Positions 36,912 through 46,725 are shown, counted from the stretch's first letter. The stretch is DNA of 64,000 nt from CAVPCY01 sp963770765 (GCA_963770765.1 CAVYQS010000005.1:1-64000), one strand, 5' to 3'. The notes: generated from the sequence alone by a model not told the origin. Translations and numbers: made by a program.

Positions 36912-37709
36912 ATGACAGATCACGGATCAGGCAAGGCTCAAGAGGGCCCTGCTCGCGTCTTCGCTGTGGTCAATCAGAAGGGTGGGGTTGGCAAGAGCAC
37001 GACTGCGGTGAATCTCGCAGCCACCCTTGGGGAGCAGGAGCAGAAGGTGCTCTTGGTCGATCTTGACCCCCAGGGCAACGCGACTTCGGGTTTTGGACTG
37101 AACAAGAACGAACGGGAGCTGTGCATCTACAACGCTCTTCTCGGCGACACGCCGATCCCGCAGATCATCGAGCCGGTCGAGGTCGAGCACGTCTTCGTTG
37201 TTCCGGCGACGATACAACTCGCCGGCGCGGAGATAGAGCTTGTCTCGGCGATGAGCCGTGAGAACAGGCTCAAGGCGATCCTTGATGAGGTTCGCGGCGA
37301 CTTCGACTACATCATCATCGACTGTCCTCCGTCTTTGGGTCTGCTCACCATCAATGCTCTCACGGCCGCCGAAGGGCTGATCATACCGATACAGTGCGAG
37401 TACTACGCGCTTGAGGGTCTGTCGAAGCTTCTCGACAGCGTTCGGCTTGTCAAGACCCACCTCAACCCCTCGCTTGAGGTCTTCGGTGTGGTCATGACGA
37501 TGTACGACTCTCGGACGCGTCTGGCTTCGCAGGTTGTAGCGGAGGTCAGGGACTTCTTCGGTCCGAAGGTCTTCACGACGCTGATACCTCGCACCGTGCG
37601 TCTGTCTGAAGCGCCCAGCTTCGGTCAGCCGGTGCACATGTACGATCCTTCGGGCAAAGGCGCGGAGGCTTACAGAAGTCTTGCGAAGGAAGTGATGGAC
37701 CGTGTCTAA
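36912..37709 (+). CDS. parA: Chromosome partitioning ATPase ParA (Soj)
   Basis: A 265-residue deviant-Walker ATPase. The deviant Walker A is QKGGVGKSTTAVNLAA, followed by VLLVDLDPQGNATSGFG, then the switch region DYIIIDCPPSLGLLTINAL and IPIQCEYYALEGL. It drives ParB-parS complexes apart on the nucleoid and in Bacillus also controls DnaA, fitting its closeness to the origin. ATG 36912 has AAGGGGGGAG immediately upstream. It overlaps parB by 8 bp. Confidence 0.96.
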   Translation: MTDHGSGKAQEGPARVFAVVNQKGGVGKSTTAVNLAATLGEQEQKVLLVDLDPQGNATSGFGLNKNERELCIYNALLGDTPIPQIIEPVEVEHVFVVPATIQLAGAEIELVSAMSRENRLKAILDEVRGDFDYIIIDCPPSLGLLTINALTAAEGLIIPIQCEYYALEGLSKLLDSVRLVKTHLNPSLEVFGVVMTMYDSRTRLASQVVAEVRDFFGPKVFTTLIPRTVRLSEAPSFGQPVHMYDPSGKGAEAYRSLAKEVMDRV

Positions 37710-38577
37710 GCGAGGACTCGGCCGAGGCCTCTCGGCCCTCATTCCCAGCGCTTCACAGGAGTCGCACGCGGGAGAGGAGATCACGGAGCTGGCGATCGAT
37801 CTCATCTCCCCCAATCCCGAGCAGCCGCGTACCGACATCGACGAGGAGTCGCTGTCCGAGCTCGCCGACTCGGTGACGAAGGTCGGTCTCTTACAGCCCA
37901 TCATCGTTCGCGCTATGGGTGAGGGCTACCAGATCATCGCCGGTGAGCGGCGCTGGAGGGCTTGTCGGCTTGCGGGTTTGGAGCGGGTTGCGGTGAGGGT
38001 CCTCAACACCAACGAGACGGAGTCGCTCGAGATCGCGCTGATCGAGAACCTCCAACGCGAGGACTTGAACTCTATCGAGGAGGCGCGCGGATACCGGAAG
38101 TTGCTCTCCGAGTTCCAGATGACGCAGGCCGAGCTCGCCGACAAGGTCTCGAAGTCGCGTTCAACGATCACTAACGCGCTCCGCCTCTTGGACCTGCCGG
38201 AGGAGGTCCAAGAGCTCGTGTACAAGGGCTCGATGAGCGCCGGTCATGCCCGAGCGGTCCTGTCCGTGCCCGAGGAGTCCAGCCGGATCAAGCTGGCCGA
38301 GAAGATCGTGGCAGACGGCCTCTCGGTTCGCGAGGCGGAGAACCTCGCGCGACTCTACGCCGCCGGCCAGGGCGACCGGGCACCGCGTCCCGTGACGCCG
38401 AAGAGCTTCAAACAGGTTGCGCGAAGCCTTCGACGGTTGCTCGCCACGAACGTCCGGGTCAAGCAAGGCAAAGACAAGAACAAGATCGAGATCGAGTTTC
38501 GCGACGAGGACGAGCTGCAGAGGATCTTCGCGCTCATCTCCGAGGGCGAGGCGCCGGAACCGGAGGCGATCACTTGA
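37702..38577 (+). CDS. parB: Chromosome partitioning protein ParB (Spo0J)
   Basis: A 291-residue CTP-dependent DNA clamp that loads at parS. The N-terminal SKRGLGRGLSALIP is the ParA-contact motif; box I and box II (EQPRTDIDEESLSELADS, GERRWRA) form the CTP-binding fold; the helix-turn-helix is MTQAELADKVSKSRSTITNALRLLDLP. The C-terminal dimer domain ends in a FRDEDELQRIFALI-type segment. GTG 37702 overlaps the end of parA, and the stop overlaps the next gene (TTGA). Its targets, two parS sites, are 1.6 kb upstream. Confidence 0.96.
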   Translation: MSKRGLGRGLSALIPSASQESHAGEEITELAIDLISPNPEQPRTDIDEESLSELADSVTKVGLLQPIIVRAMGEGYQIIAGERRWRACRLAGLERVAVRVLNTNETESLEIALIENLQREDLNSIEEARGYRKLLSEFQMTQAELADKVSKSRSTITNALRLLDLPEEVQELVYKGSMSAGHARAVLSVPEESSRIKLAEKIVADGLSVREAENLARLYAAGQGDRAPRPVTPKSFKQVARSLRRLLATNVRVKQGKDKNKIEIEFRDEDELQRIFALISEGEAPEPEAIT

Positions 38578-38870
38578 GACGCAACATGGAATATCTTGCC
38601 ATTGGCGTACTCGCCGGTGCGGCGGTGGGGTTCGTGATCGGGCTTCTGTTCGCGCCCTCCAGTGGTGCTCAGACCCGCCAGCGCCTCGCCAGCGAGGCGC
38701 TCAAGGCCGCTGATGTCGCTCGCGAACTCGCTGACAGGGCCGAGCGGGCCGCGGAGGCCATCGGTGGCAAGGTCGAGCACTACCTCGGCAGAGACGAGGA
38801 GCTCGCGTGGCGCAAGGTGCGCGAGATCCGCGAGGGGCTGGACGGCTACACGCAGACTCAGCCCTCGTGA
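38574..38870 (+). CDS. YtxH-like small membrane protein
   Basis: About 98 residues. One membrane segment (YLAIGVLAGAAVGFVIGLLFAPSSG) with the Gly-rich GxxxG pattern and the FAPSSG turn is typical of YtxH proteins. A helical tail with Ala-, Glu- and Arg-rich repeats follows. TTG 38574 overlaps the parB stop; ATG 38586 is an alternative. YtxH proteins have been linked to stress in Gram-positives, but the function here is unknown. Location right after parB suggests cotranscription only. Confidence 0.75.
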   Translation: MRRNMEYLAIGVLAGAAVGFVIGLLFAPSSGAQTRQRLASEALKAADVARELADRAERAAEAIGGKVEHYLGRDEELAWRKVREIREGLDGYTQTQPS

Positions 38871-38913
38871 TGTCAGGGCTCTGTGGGACGCTCCGCTTCG
38901 AAGGGGGTGTCTG

Positions 38914-41709
38914 ATGGGCCTGCACCTGGTGACAGGACCGGCAGCCGCAGGCAAGAGCGGCTTACTATATGCGGAAATCGAACGGGCGTCCCGCGAGGGG
39001 TCGCCCGTTCTCGCCCTTCCGGCCAGCCCGGACGTCCACCGCGCCTCTGCCGAGTTCGCCGCTCGAGGAATCCTTGGCGTCAAAGTGATTCAGCTTGACC
39101 AGTGGGTCGACTCACTGTGGCGTCTTCACGGAGACGGCAGGCGGATCGTCTCGCCATCACGTCGGCAACTGATGGTGGGCAGGGTGCTCGGCGACCTGGT
39201 GGAGCGAGGCCACGTTCAGGAGCTTGGTGACAGCCTCGGCCTTCGTCGACTACTCGGGGAGATCGTCGGGTCGATCCCCGTGCGCGACCTGACGCCGCCG
39301 AAGACGGGGGCGACAGCTGAGGTCGCAGCCGTATGTCGCGAGTACTGGCAGGAAATGGAAACTCTCGGCTATATCGAGGCGTCGCAGGCAGCCTGCCTGC
39401 TCGGGTCGGACCCCCCCAACGGGCTCGGGTGCATCTCGCTCAACCGCTTCACGGACCTCACGGTCGGCCAGGAGCTTCTCATCATCGGGCTTTCCGCCGT
39501 CACTGACGTGACGATCGCCTTGACCTGGCAAGAGGGCCTTCCAGCCACCGCGGCTCTCGACCCGCTGGTCTCGCGGCTGCTCGCGACGAGCGGGACTGCG
39601 CACACCGTGGTACCAGCGGGGGAGTGGAGCGACCCGGCGCTCGAGGTGCTCGCCGATGGACTCTTCCGGGGCGTCCGTCTCGAGCCGCCCGGACGGTGCC
39701 TCGAGCTGTTGGAGTCCGGTGGTGCGGATGCGGAGTGCGCGGGAGTGGCCCGACGCCTTCGGCAGCTGGTCGACGAGGGATGCGAGCCGGGCCGGATCGC
39801 CATCGTCGCGAGGGACATGCCCTCGCGGGCGGAGTCGCTGTGGGCGGCACTTCGCGCACAGGACGTCCCGTCGGATGTGGATGTGGCGCTCCCGTTCAAA
39901 GCGACGGCGTTCGGCAGGGCGCTCCTGGGGCTGCTTGAAGCGGTCGCGGACCCTCGGGCATCACGAGAGCTGCTTCTGGCGTTCGTCTTGAGCCCCTACT
40001 CTGGGGTCGATGCGGAGCGTGCGGCGGAGGCCGACAGAATCTGGCGCAGGAGCCGACTGCAGGGGCCCGCGCTGCTCGCTGCGTGTCGGACTCTGCAGGA
40101 AATGGCAGAAACTGTCAGAATCGTCGACCGCATCGCTTCCCGGAGGGAGCTGTTGGGGCCGTGGGTCTTGCGGTGGGACCGACTGGGAGGAGCGTTCCTC
40201 GCCAACGCCGAGAAGCGGCGAGGCGTCGGAGGGATCGAGGGCCGGCTCGACGCTGCCGCACACAGGAGTCTCCTTCTCACGATCGACGACATCGCCGATG
40301 GTGCGACGATTCCGGAGCTGTCCGAGGTCATCGCAGCCTTGGGCCGAGCCACAGTCTCGACCGGCTCCTCGGACGAGCGAGCCGTACAGGTCACCGAAGC
40401 CCACCGCGTGCGCGGGAGGCGGTTCGACGTGGTCGTACTCATGGGGCTCACCGCGAGAGAGTTCTCGCCGGAGAGACCACCGTCTCTCGCCAGCGTCCTC
40501 CTGCGCGCGCTCGGAGACGATGCGCATCTCGACGAGCGTCTCGCTGAGCGAGCGCTGTTCTACACGCTCGTCACGCGCGCTCGGAGACGGCTTGTGCTGA
40601 GCCGCCAGGCGACCGACGAGAGGGGAGAGGCGGTCCGGCCGTCGGCGTTCTGGGACGAGGTGGTCGATCTCTACCGTGATCCCGAAAGCCCGGATGCGGA
40701 TCAGATACTGACGGTCTCGCGACTCTCAGGAGGCGACCTCGCGGCCATCGCGCCGGCGTTCACCCCGGGGCGCAGGATGACACGCGAGCGCATCGCAGGG
40801 ACCGTAGCCGTCTCGCAGCGGGGTTGTCTGAGCAGTCCGGACCTGATCATGAGCGCTCTTGCCGACCACGAGTACTCGGCCTCGGAGATCGAGTCGTACC
40901 TCGCGTGCCCATACCGCTGGTTCGTTCAGCGCGCGTTGCGGCCGGCCGAACTGGACACGATCTTCGATGCACGCGAGCGCGGGACCTACGCCCACGGCCT
41001 GCTCAGGGCGTTCTACGACGAATGGCACGCAGGTGGCCGCACGAGGATCGAGCCGGAGCTTCTCGACGACGCACTCGAGGTGTTCTCGGCAGTCGAAGAG
41101 TCATATCGTGCTCGCGAGCACGCCCGTGTCGCCGGCACTGCGGAAGAGGTCGGCGTAGCGAAGGCCACGCGGTGGGCGCGGATGGTCGTGGCTGATGACG
41201 CGAGCTTCCTGCCGTCGTTCGAGCCGGCAGGCCACGAGGTTCCCTTCGGTGCCGCGCACGGCGTCCCGTTCGAGCTGGGCGGCGTGCGCATGGCAGGCCG
41301 CATCGACCGGGTCGAGCGGGGGCCCGCAGGCGTTGTCGCGATCGACTACAAGTCGTCCGGCACCGTGAAGGGCGTAGGGTCGTTCGACACCCATGGACTC
41401 ATTCAACCCACGGTGTACGCGGCCGCCGCATCCCGGGTGTACGGGGCTCCCGTCGCGGGAGGCGTGTACCGGTCGATGCGCACTCTCTCGGTCAGGGGGT
41501 TCTGGCTGAAGGGTGTCCTCGATCTGGGCGACCGAGGAGCCCCCTCGGACGCGCTTGATACCGAGGCGCTCTCCGCCGAGATCGACAGGGCCGCTGAGGC
41601 CGTCGCCGGCGCGGTCGATGGCATGCAGGCGGGACGGATCGACCCCGAGCCCTCGAGGAAGTCGACGTGCGAGTACTGTCCGGTCCGCGGCGTATGCGGG
41701 GTGAGCTGA
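38914..41709 (+). CDS. addB: AddB-like helicase-nuclease subunit
   Basis: A 931-residue protein with a UvrD-like fold and a C-terminal RecB-type nuclease. An N-terminal Walker A (GPAAAGKSG) is followed by helicase motifs V/VI (VTEAHRVRGRRFDVVVLMGL, FYTLVTRARRRLVLSRQ). The PD-(D/E)xK motif is GVVAIDYKSSG. Four cysteines that would hold an iron-sulfur cluster are seen: one in LACPYRWFVQ and three in CEYCPVRGVC. With AddA it resects double-strand breaks up to Chi-like sites for RecA. ATG 38914 has AAGGGGG upstream. It is shorter than Bacillus AddB (about 1,160). addA starts 1 bp after its stop. Confidence 0.87.
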   Translation: MGLHLVTGPAAAGKSGLLYAEIERASREGSPVLALPASPDVHRASAEFAARGILGVKVIQLDQWVDSLWRLHGDGRRIVSPSRRQLMVGRVLGDLVERGHVQELGDSLGLRRLLGEIVGSIPVRDLTPPKTGATAEVAAVCREYWQEMETLGYIEASQAACLLGSDPPNGLGCISLNRFTDLTVGQELLIIGLSAVTDVTIALTWQEGLPATAALDPLVSRLLATSGTAHTVVPAGEWSDPALEVLADGLFRGVRLEPPGRCLELLESGGADAECAGVARRLRQLVDEGCEPGRIAIVARDMPSRAESLWAALRAQDVPSDVDVALPFKATAFGRALLGLLEAVADPRASRELLLAFVLSPYSGVDAERAAEADRIWRRSRLQGPALLAACRTLQEMAETVRIVDRIASRRELLGPWVLRWDRLGGAFLANAEKRRGVGGIEGRLDAAAHRSLLLTIDDIADGATIPELSEVIAALGRATVSTGSSDERAVQVTEAHRVRGRRFDVVVLMGLTAREFSPERPPSLASVLLRALGDDAHLDERLAERALFYTLVTRARRRLVLSRQATDERGEAVRPSAFWDEVVDLYRDPESPDADQILTVSRLSGGDLAAIAPAFTPGRRMTRERIAGTVAVSQRGCLSSPDLIMSALADHEYSASEIESYLACPYRWFVQRALRPAELDTIFDARERGTYAHGLLRAFYDEWHAGGRTRIEPELLDDALEVFSAVEESYRAREHARVAGTAEEVGVAKATRWARMVVADDASFLPSFEPAGHEVPFGAAHGVPFELGGVRMAGRIDRVERGPAGVVAIDYKSSGTVKGVGSFDTHGLIQPTVYAAAASRVYGAPVAGGVYRSMRTLSVRGFWLKGVLDLGDRGAPSDALDTEALSAEIDRAAEAVAGAVDGMQAGRIDPEPSRKSTCEYCPVRGVCGVS

Positions 41710-41710
41710 C

Positions 41711-44700
41711 GTGTCCGTGTCGCACAACCCCCAACAGGAGGCCGCAGCCAAGGCGCTGCGCGGGAGAGTGCTGATCAGCGCCGGAGCCGGCTCCGGCAAG
41801 ACGCGCACGCTCGTCACGCGTTTCGCCGATTCGCTTGAGGCACATCCGGATGAAGAGTGGAAGCCCGCGCCGGTGGATGGGGTGGTCGCGATCACCTTCA
41901 CCGACAAGGCGGCGGGAGAGATAGCAGAGCGAGTCAGGGCGACGTTGCGACAGCGAGCATGCCCCGCGCAGGCGCGCGGGATCGACTCGGCATGGATCGG
42001 AACCATCCATTCGTTCTGCACGCGCGTGCTGAGACGCTACGCGCTCGAGGCGGGGATCGACCCGTCGTTCTCGGTCGCAGATGGCGTGGAGACTGAACGC
42101 ATGAGGCAGCAGGCGTTCGAGACCGCCTGCGTGCTCACGGGACACGGTGCGCGAAGTGCGCTCTTGGGCGCTTACGAGTTCGATGACGTGTACTCGGCGG
42201 CGACGGGCCTCGCGGACCACGCCCGCAGCAGCCGCATCGCGCTGGAGAACGTGAAGGTGGAGCCGGCCCCACCGTCGCGAGAGCTGTTGCGCGATGCGGT
42301 CGAGGCGCTCGCCGAGGGCCGCGATGCGGTTCGGACGTGTGGCGACGACAGGGCGCAGGCGACGAAGTTGCTCATCGGATGCTGCGATGCTCACGAGTAC
42401 CTCGCCGGAATCGACCCGGATCGTCTGGGCGATTCCGATGTTGCGCTCGAAGTGTGGAAGGCACTGGCGCGATTCAAGCCGTCGGGTCGCGCCGCCTCGA
42501 TCCGGGATATCGCCGCCGGGCTGGCTGAGCGCCGACGACGTCTGGTGGCGCGTGCGGCGAGCGCGGCCGTCAGCGGGCACGCAACGGCACTCGTCGCTCT
42601 TGCCGCCGAGTTCGATGCCGAGTACCGCAGAGCGAAACGTCAGCGTGCACTGCTCGACTTCGATGACCTTCAGGTCGAGACAGTGAGGCTCCTCACATCA
42701 CGTGCGGATATCCTCTCCGAGCTCAAGGCCCGCTTCCGGATGGTCATGGTCGATGAGTTCCAGGACACCGACGAGCTGCAGCTGGCTCTGGTCTCCGCCG
42801 TCGCCGGCGAGAACCTGTGTACGGTGGGAGACGAACAGCAGTCCATCTACGGATTCCGCGGCGCGGCGGTCGATGTCTATCGCCGACACAACGAGGCGAT
42901 GAAGGTCGCCGGTGCGCGGGAGTTCGTACTGAGCCTGAACTACCGATCACATCCAGCCGTGCTGGACTTCGTGAACCACATCTTCGGCGGCCTGTTCGGC
43001 GCGTCGCTGATCCGCCTCGTGGCGGGTCGCGTCGAGGACCCGCAGCTGCTGCCGGAAGGGCTGCCGCGGGTCGACCTCACCTTGGTGCGAGCGGGCAGCG
43101 GTGTCGGCGGGCGGACGGTCGAGACCGAACAGGTCGCCGACAGGCTGGAAGAGTTGCGGGATTCGTATGCGGTCGACCCGGGAGACATGGTCGTGCTGCT
43201 CCGTTCCTACACCCATGCCGAGTCTTACGCGACCGCGCTTGCGCGTCGGGGCTTCGCTGTCTCGGTGGTGGGGGGGAGTCGGTTCTTCTCGGTCCCGGCG
43301 GTCGTGGTGGGTCGGGCGCTGCTTTCGGCCATCGTGAACCCGCACGACGATGGAGCCATGGCCGTGCTGCTGACCTGTCCCGAGTTCGGGCCGAGCGATG
43401 ACGGCATCTGGGCGCTGGGCCGAGCGACCGGGCAGCGCCGTTGTTCGGTATGGGAGTCGTTCGACGCGGCGGCGTCGGGTGTCTCGGCGAACGACGCGGT
43501 ACGCCTCGCGGCGCTCCGGCAGGCGATCGAGCGAGCTCGCGCCCGGGTGGGCAGCTGCCGACTGTCCGAGGTCGTGCTCACCGCGGTCGAGGACCTCGGC
43601 TACGATCTCGCCCTGCTGGGGGCGGGGGAGGAGGGGAGGACGGGCTTCTCGAACCTGCTCAAGCTGGCGTCGATGGCCGATGAGTTCGAGCGCTCGGGAG
43701 GATCCGGGCCCGCGGCTTTCGCCTCCTATCTCGATGCGAAGGAGCAGTACCGCGACCACACGGCGCCCGCAGCGCTCGCCGACGAACGTGGCCGCTCGGT
43801 TCGCATCATGAGCATCCACGCCTCGAAGGGATTGGAGTTCCCCGTCGTCGTCTTGCCCGAACTCGGCTCGCAGGGGCGCGGCGACGGACCTATCGCGTCG
43901 TGGCAGAGGGACGGCGACACGATCACGGTGGCTATGAGGCTGCCCTCCGACCTGAGCACGGGTGCATCGCCCGACACGAAGTACTCGGAGCTCTACGGCC
44001 GCATCCGAGAGGGCCGAAAGAACGCCGAACTCGAGGAGTCCCAGCGGCTGTTCTACGTGGGCTGCACTCGGGCGCGCGAGGTACTCATCTTGAGCGGCGC
44101 GGGTAGCTTCACCGATGCGCCCAAGGAGGGCGCCGTGCTACCGGTCGAGTGGCTTCGGGCGGGACTCGGCATCGGGGCGCACGAGGACGGGCTCGCCGAG
44201 AGGCGGACGTCACATGGGTGCAGCTACCTGTTGCGGACCATCGACGCGGCGTCGTGGACACGTGAGCCGGTGGCGGTGGCCGCCTCCGCTGAACGCGCGC
44301 CGTGCGGCACCGACGGTGTCGAGGGTGCCGCTCCGCCCGAGCCCGGGAGGACCGAGCCGCACGACGCTCCACCGGAGCGCATGTCGTACAGCGACTTCAG
44401 CCTTCACGAATCGTGCGCCAAGCGCTTCTGGGCGACCAAGATCATGCGCGTGGGATCCATCTGCGCAGCGGGCGCGGGCGACCCGTTCCGGTTCGGCAGC
44501 GCGGTGCACGCTGCGCTGGAGCTTGTCACGGATGGCGCGGCGCCCGACGACGACCGGCTGCTCGCGCTGTCTCGGGCGTTCGGACTCGAGGAGTCGGAGG
44601 TGCCGGAGCTGCGCGAAGCGGTCGCGGCCTACCTGAGCTCCGAGGTCGCCTCAGAACTCAGTTCGTTCGGCCGCGTTCGTCGGGAGTGGCCGTTCGCACT

Positions 44701-45250
44701 ACCCATCTCAACAGCCCGAGGCGACTTCATCCTGACGGGCAGCGTGGACGCGTACGGCAGACGGGACAGCCATGCGCTGATCGTCGACTACAAGACCGGG
44801 CGTTCGGGCGGGGCGGCGGAGCTGCGGGACCGCTACGCGCTTCAGGCCGCCACCTACGCACTGGCGGTGCTCCACGACGGCTGCTCCGACGTTCGCGTTG
44901 TCTTCATCCGGCCGCAGGCCGAGGGTGAGGACGCGCGTCCGCAGCACGTCGATTTCGTGTTCGGAGCGCTCGATAGAGCACGAATACGCGAGGACCTGGC
45001 CCAGCGGTACGAGCGCATCGTCACCCACGGGTACTCGCCGCTGGAGAGGTGGGATCCGCACATGTGTGGCGAGTGCCCGATCGCGGGCGGTCTCTGCCCG
45101 GTGACGCCTGGGCCGGGTTGGCGTTTGGCTCAGAGAGGACCTCTAGTCGCCCGCGTCCCCGGTTCGCTGCTTGAGCTGTCCACAGGCGGCGTCGATATCC
45201 GCGCCCCTCTCGGCACGGATCGACACCTCAGTGCCGGACGCCCGCAGTGA
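41711..45250 (+). CDS. addA: AddA-like ATP-dependent helicase/nuclease
   Basis: An 1,179-residue UvrD/RecB-type enzyme. Walker A is AGAGSGKTRTLVTRF; then AITFTDKAAGEIAERV, IGTIHSFCTRVLRRYALEAG, Walker B MVDEFQDTDELQL, GDEQQSIYGFRGA, IMSIHASKGLEFPVVVLPE and YVGCTRAREVLILSG follow in order. The C-terminal nuclease has ALIVDYKTGRSG. The late Cys-rich CGECPIAGGLCPV resembles the iron-sulfur motif of RecB-family nucleases, unusual for AddA. The last 36 codons run antisense into rlmN (108-bp overlap), so the true end is doubtful and may reflect an indel. Together with addB it forms the break-repair helicase-nuclease. Confidence 0.87.
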   Translation: MSVSHNPQQEAAAKALRGRVLISAGAGSGKTRTLVTRFADSLEAHPDEEWKPAPVDGVVAITFTDKAAGEIAERVRATLRQRACPAQARGIDSAWIGTIHSFCTRVLRRYALEAGIDPSFSVADGVETERMRQQAFETACVLTGHGARSALLGAYEFDDVYSAATGLADHARSSRIALENVKVEPAPPSRELLRDAVEALAEGRDAVRTCGDDRAQATKLLIGCCDAHEYLAGIDPDRLGDSDVALEVWKALARFKPSGRAASIRDIAAGLAERRRRLVARAASAAVSGHATALVALAAEFDAEYRRAKRQRALLDFDDLQVETVRLLTSRADILSELKARFRMVMVDEFQDTDELQLALVSAVAGENLCTVGDEQQSIYGFRGAAVDVYRRHNEAMKVAGAREFVLSLNYRSHPAVLDFVNHIFGGLFGASLIRLVAGRVEDPQLLPEGLPRVDLTLVRAGSGVGGRTVETEQVADRLEELRDSYAVDPGDMVVLLRSYTHAESYATALARRGFAVSVVGGSRFFSVPAVVVGRALLSAIVNPHDDGAMAVLLTCPEFGPSDDGIWALGRATGQRRCSVWESFDAAASGVSANDAVRLAALRQAIERARARVGSCRLSEVVLTAVEDLGYDLALLGAGEEGRTGFSNLLKLASMADEFERSGGSGPAAFASYLDAKEQYRDHTAPAALADERGRSVRIMSIHASKGLEFPVVVLPELGSQGRGDGPIASWQRDGDTITVAMRLPSDLSTGASPDTKYSELYGRIREGRKNAELEESQRLFYVGCTRAREVLILSGAGSFTDAPKEGAVLPVEWLRAGLGIGAHEDGLAERRTSHGCSYLLRTIDAASWTREPVAVAASAERAPCGTDGVEGAAPPEPGRTEPHDAPPERMSYSDFSLHESCAKRFWATKIMRVGSICAAGAGDPFRFGSAVHAALELVTDGAAPDDDRLLALSRAFGLEESEVPELREAVAAYLSSEVASELSSFGRVRREWPFALPISTARGDFILTGSVDAYGRRDSHALIVDYKTGRSGGAAELRDRYALQAATYALAVLHDGCSDVRVVFIRPQAEGEDARPQHVDFVFGALDRARIREDLAQRYERIVTHGYSPLERWDPHMCGECPIAGGLCPVTPGPGWRLAQRGPLVARVPGSLLELSTGGVDIRAPLGTDRHLSAGRPQ

Positions 45251-46204
45251 CCGCTCGAAGGCGGAGAGGCGATCGTGCGCGGGGCGACTGAAACCCGTGC
45301 TCTCGACCGGGTTGATGGGAATCAGGTTCACGTGGACGAGCAGGCCTCGGCAGTACTCGACCAACGCGCGTAGCTCGTCGTCGGTGTCGTTGAGCCCGGA
45401 GATGAGCGAGTACTCGAGAGAGGGCCGCCGGCCGGTCGTCTCGGCATAGGTGACGAGCGCTGCGCGCAGCTGCGGCAGCTTCTGGGTGCGCACGCCGGGC
45501 ATCATGCGATCGCGAGTGGCTTGCACAGCGGAGTGGAGCGAGACCGCCAACGTGAACTGCTCGGGCTCCGCGGTAAGACGCTCGATTCCCGCGATCAGCC
45601 CGCACGTGGACACGGTCAGGTGCCGAGCACCGATGCGCAGTCCGTCGGATGAGTTCATGAGACGCAGCGCCCCCAACGTGGCGGCGTAGTTCGCGAACGG
45701 CTCGCCCTGGCCCATCGCCACGGCGTTGGTCACGCGCAACCCGAAGTCCTCGGCCACGACGCGCACCTGGTCGACCATCTCGCCCGGTCCAAGGTCGCGA
45801 GTGAGGCCCGCAGCACCGGTGGCGCAGAAGGAACAGCCCATCGAGCAGCCGGCCTGGGTGGAGAAGCAGACGGTGAGCCGGTCACCGGCCGGGAGCCCCA
45901 CCGTCTCGACGGTGGTCCCCTCGGCCAGCCTCAGCAGGTACTTGCGGGTCCCGTCGGAAGAGGTCTGCCTGCCGACCACGGCGGGGAAGACGAGCGGCAG
46001 CCGGTCTGCGAGGTCGGACCGCAGACCGGCTGGCAGGTCGGTCATCTCATCGTAGGACCGCGCCCCGCGCCCGTAGAGCCACCTGATGACCTGTGCGGCG
46101 CGATAGGAGGGCGCTCCGAGCTCGCCCATGAGGTCCGAGATACCCTCAGGGCCGAGCGCCTTGACGCCGACGGCATCCGGGAGTCGTGAAGTGGGGTCCG
46201 ACAA
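45143..46204 (-). CDS. rlmN: Dual-specificity 23S rRNA/tRNA adenine-C2 methyltransferase RlmN
   Basis: A 353-residue radical SAM enzyme that methylates C2 of A2503 in 23S rRNA and A37 of some tRNAs. The iron-sulfur motif is CSMGCSFC; the N-terminal YRAAQVIRWLYGRGARSYDEMTDLP, GQGEPFANY, LAVSLHSA and the closing GADIDAACGQLKQRTG with the reactive Cys are typical. It needs anaerobic-type electron donors. It lies 11 bp after the rubrerythrin gene on the same strand, and its end overlaps the convergent addA gene. Confidence 0.95.
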   Translation of the reverse strand: MSDPTSRLPDAVGVKALGPEGISDLMGELGAPSYRAAQVIRWLYGRGARSYDEMTDLPAGLRSDLADRLPLVFPAVVGRQTSSDGTRKYLLRLAEGTTVETVGLPAGDRLTVCFSTQAGCSMGCSFCATGAAGLTRDLGPGEMVDQVRVVAEDFGLRVTNAVAMGQGEPFANYAATLGALRLMNSSDGLRIGARHLTVSTCGLIAGIERLTAEPEQFTLAVSLHSAVQATRDRMMPGVRTQKLPQLRAALVTYAETTGRRPSLEYSLISGLNDTDDELRALVEYCRGLLVHVNLIPINPVESTGFSRPAHDRLSAFERSLRASGTEVSIRAERGADIDAACGQLKQRTGDAGD

Positions 46205-46215
46205 ACCGGGATGGC

Positions 46216-46725
46216 CTACTTGCCCAGGTCGGCCAGAGCGGCCTGGTACTCACCGCGGTGCTCGCCCTCGAAACGGCCCACAGAGCGGAAGTAGTAGGCG
46301 ATGTCGGCGAAGCCCTCGGCCTCGGCGGTCTCCGCGAACCCCGGGTACATCTCGGTGGCCTCGTTGTCCTCGCCCTGCGCGGCGGCGGCGAGGTTATCGG
46401 CGGTGGCGGTGGCCCCGGCGATGTAGGCGAGGTGACCCAGCGCGTGCGCGGTCTCCTCGGCGGCGGCGCGATCGAAGGCGTCGAGCGCCGACTGCGGCGC
46501 GCCCTCGAGCTCGGCGATGCGACGCCACAGCGTGTAGCGACGGTTGGCCTGCGACTCGCCGGCGAAGGCAGCCTTGAGGTTCTCGAGCGTCTGTGAACCG
46601 CTCAGGTCGCCGGGGCCCTCATAGGCGCTGAAGGCCTTCTGCGAGGCCCCGCACACCGGGCACTTCTCGGGGGCCGGGCCGATGTGGAAGTAGCCACACC
46701 CCGAACAACGATACTTCTCGACCAT
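46216..46725 (-). CDS. Reverse rubrerythrin (rubredoxin domain first)
   Basis: A 169-residue protein. The N-terminal rubredoxin-like domain has two CxxC pairs (YRCSGCGYFHIG and KCPVCG). The ferritin-like diiron domain has the expected carboxylates and histidines in GESQANRRY, EETAHALGH, EMYPGFAETAEAEG and EGEHRGEY. Rubrerythrins reduce hydrogen peroxide and so protect anaerobes. Having the rubredoxin domain first marks the reverse type common in anaerobes. ATG 46725 has AGGAG 6 bp upstream. The PerR/Fur gene lies 96 bp upstream on the same strand and is the probable regulator. Confidence 0.93.
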   Translation of the reverse strand: MVEKYRCSGCGYFHIGPAPEKCPVCGASQKAFSAYEGPGDLSGSQTLENLKAAFAGESQANRRYTLWRRIAELEGAPQSALDAFDRAAAEETAHALGHLAYIAGATATADNLAAAAQGEDNEATEMYPGFAETAEAEGFADIAYYFRSVGRFEGEHRGEYQAALADLGK

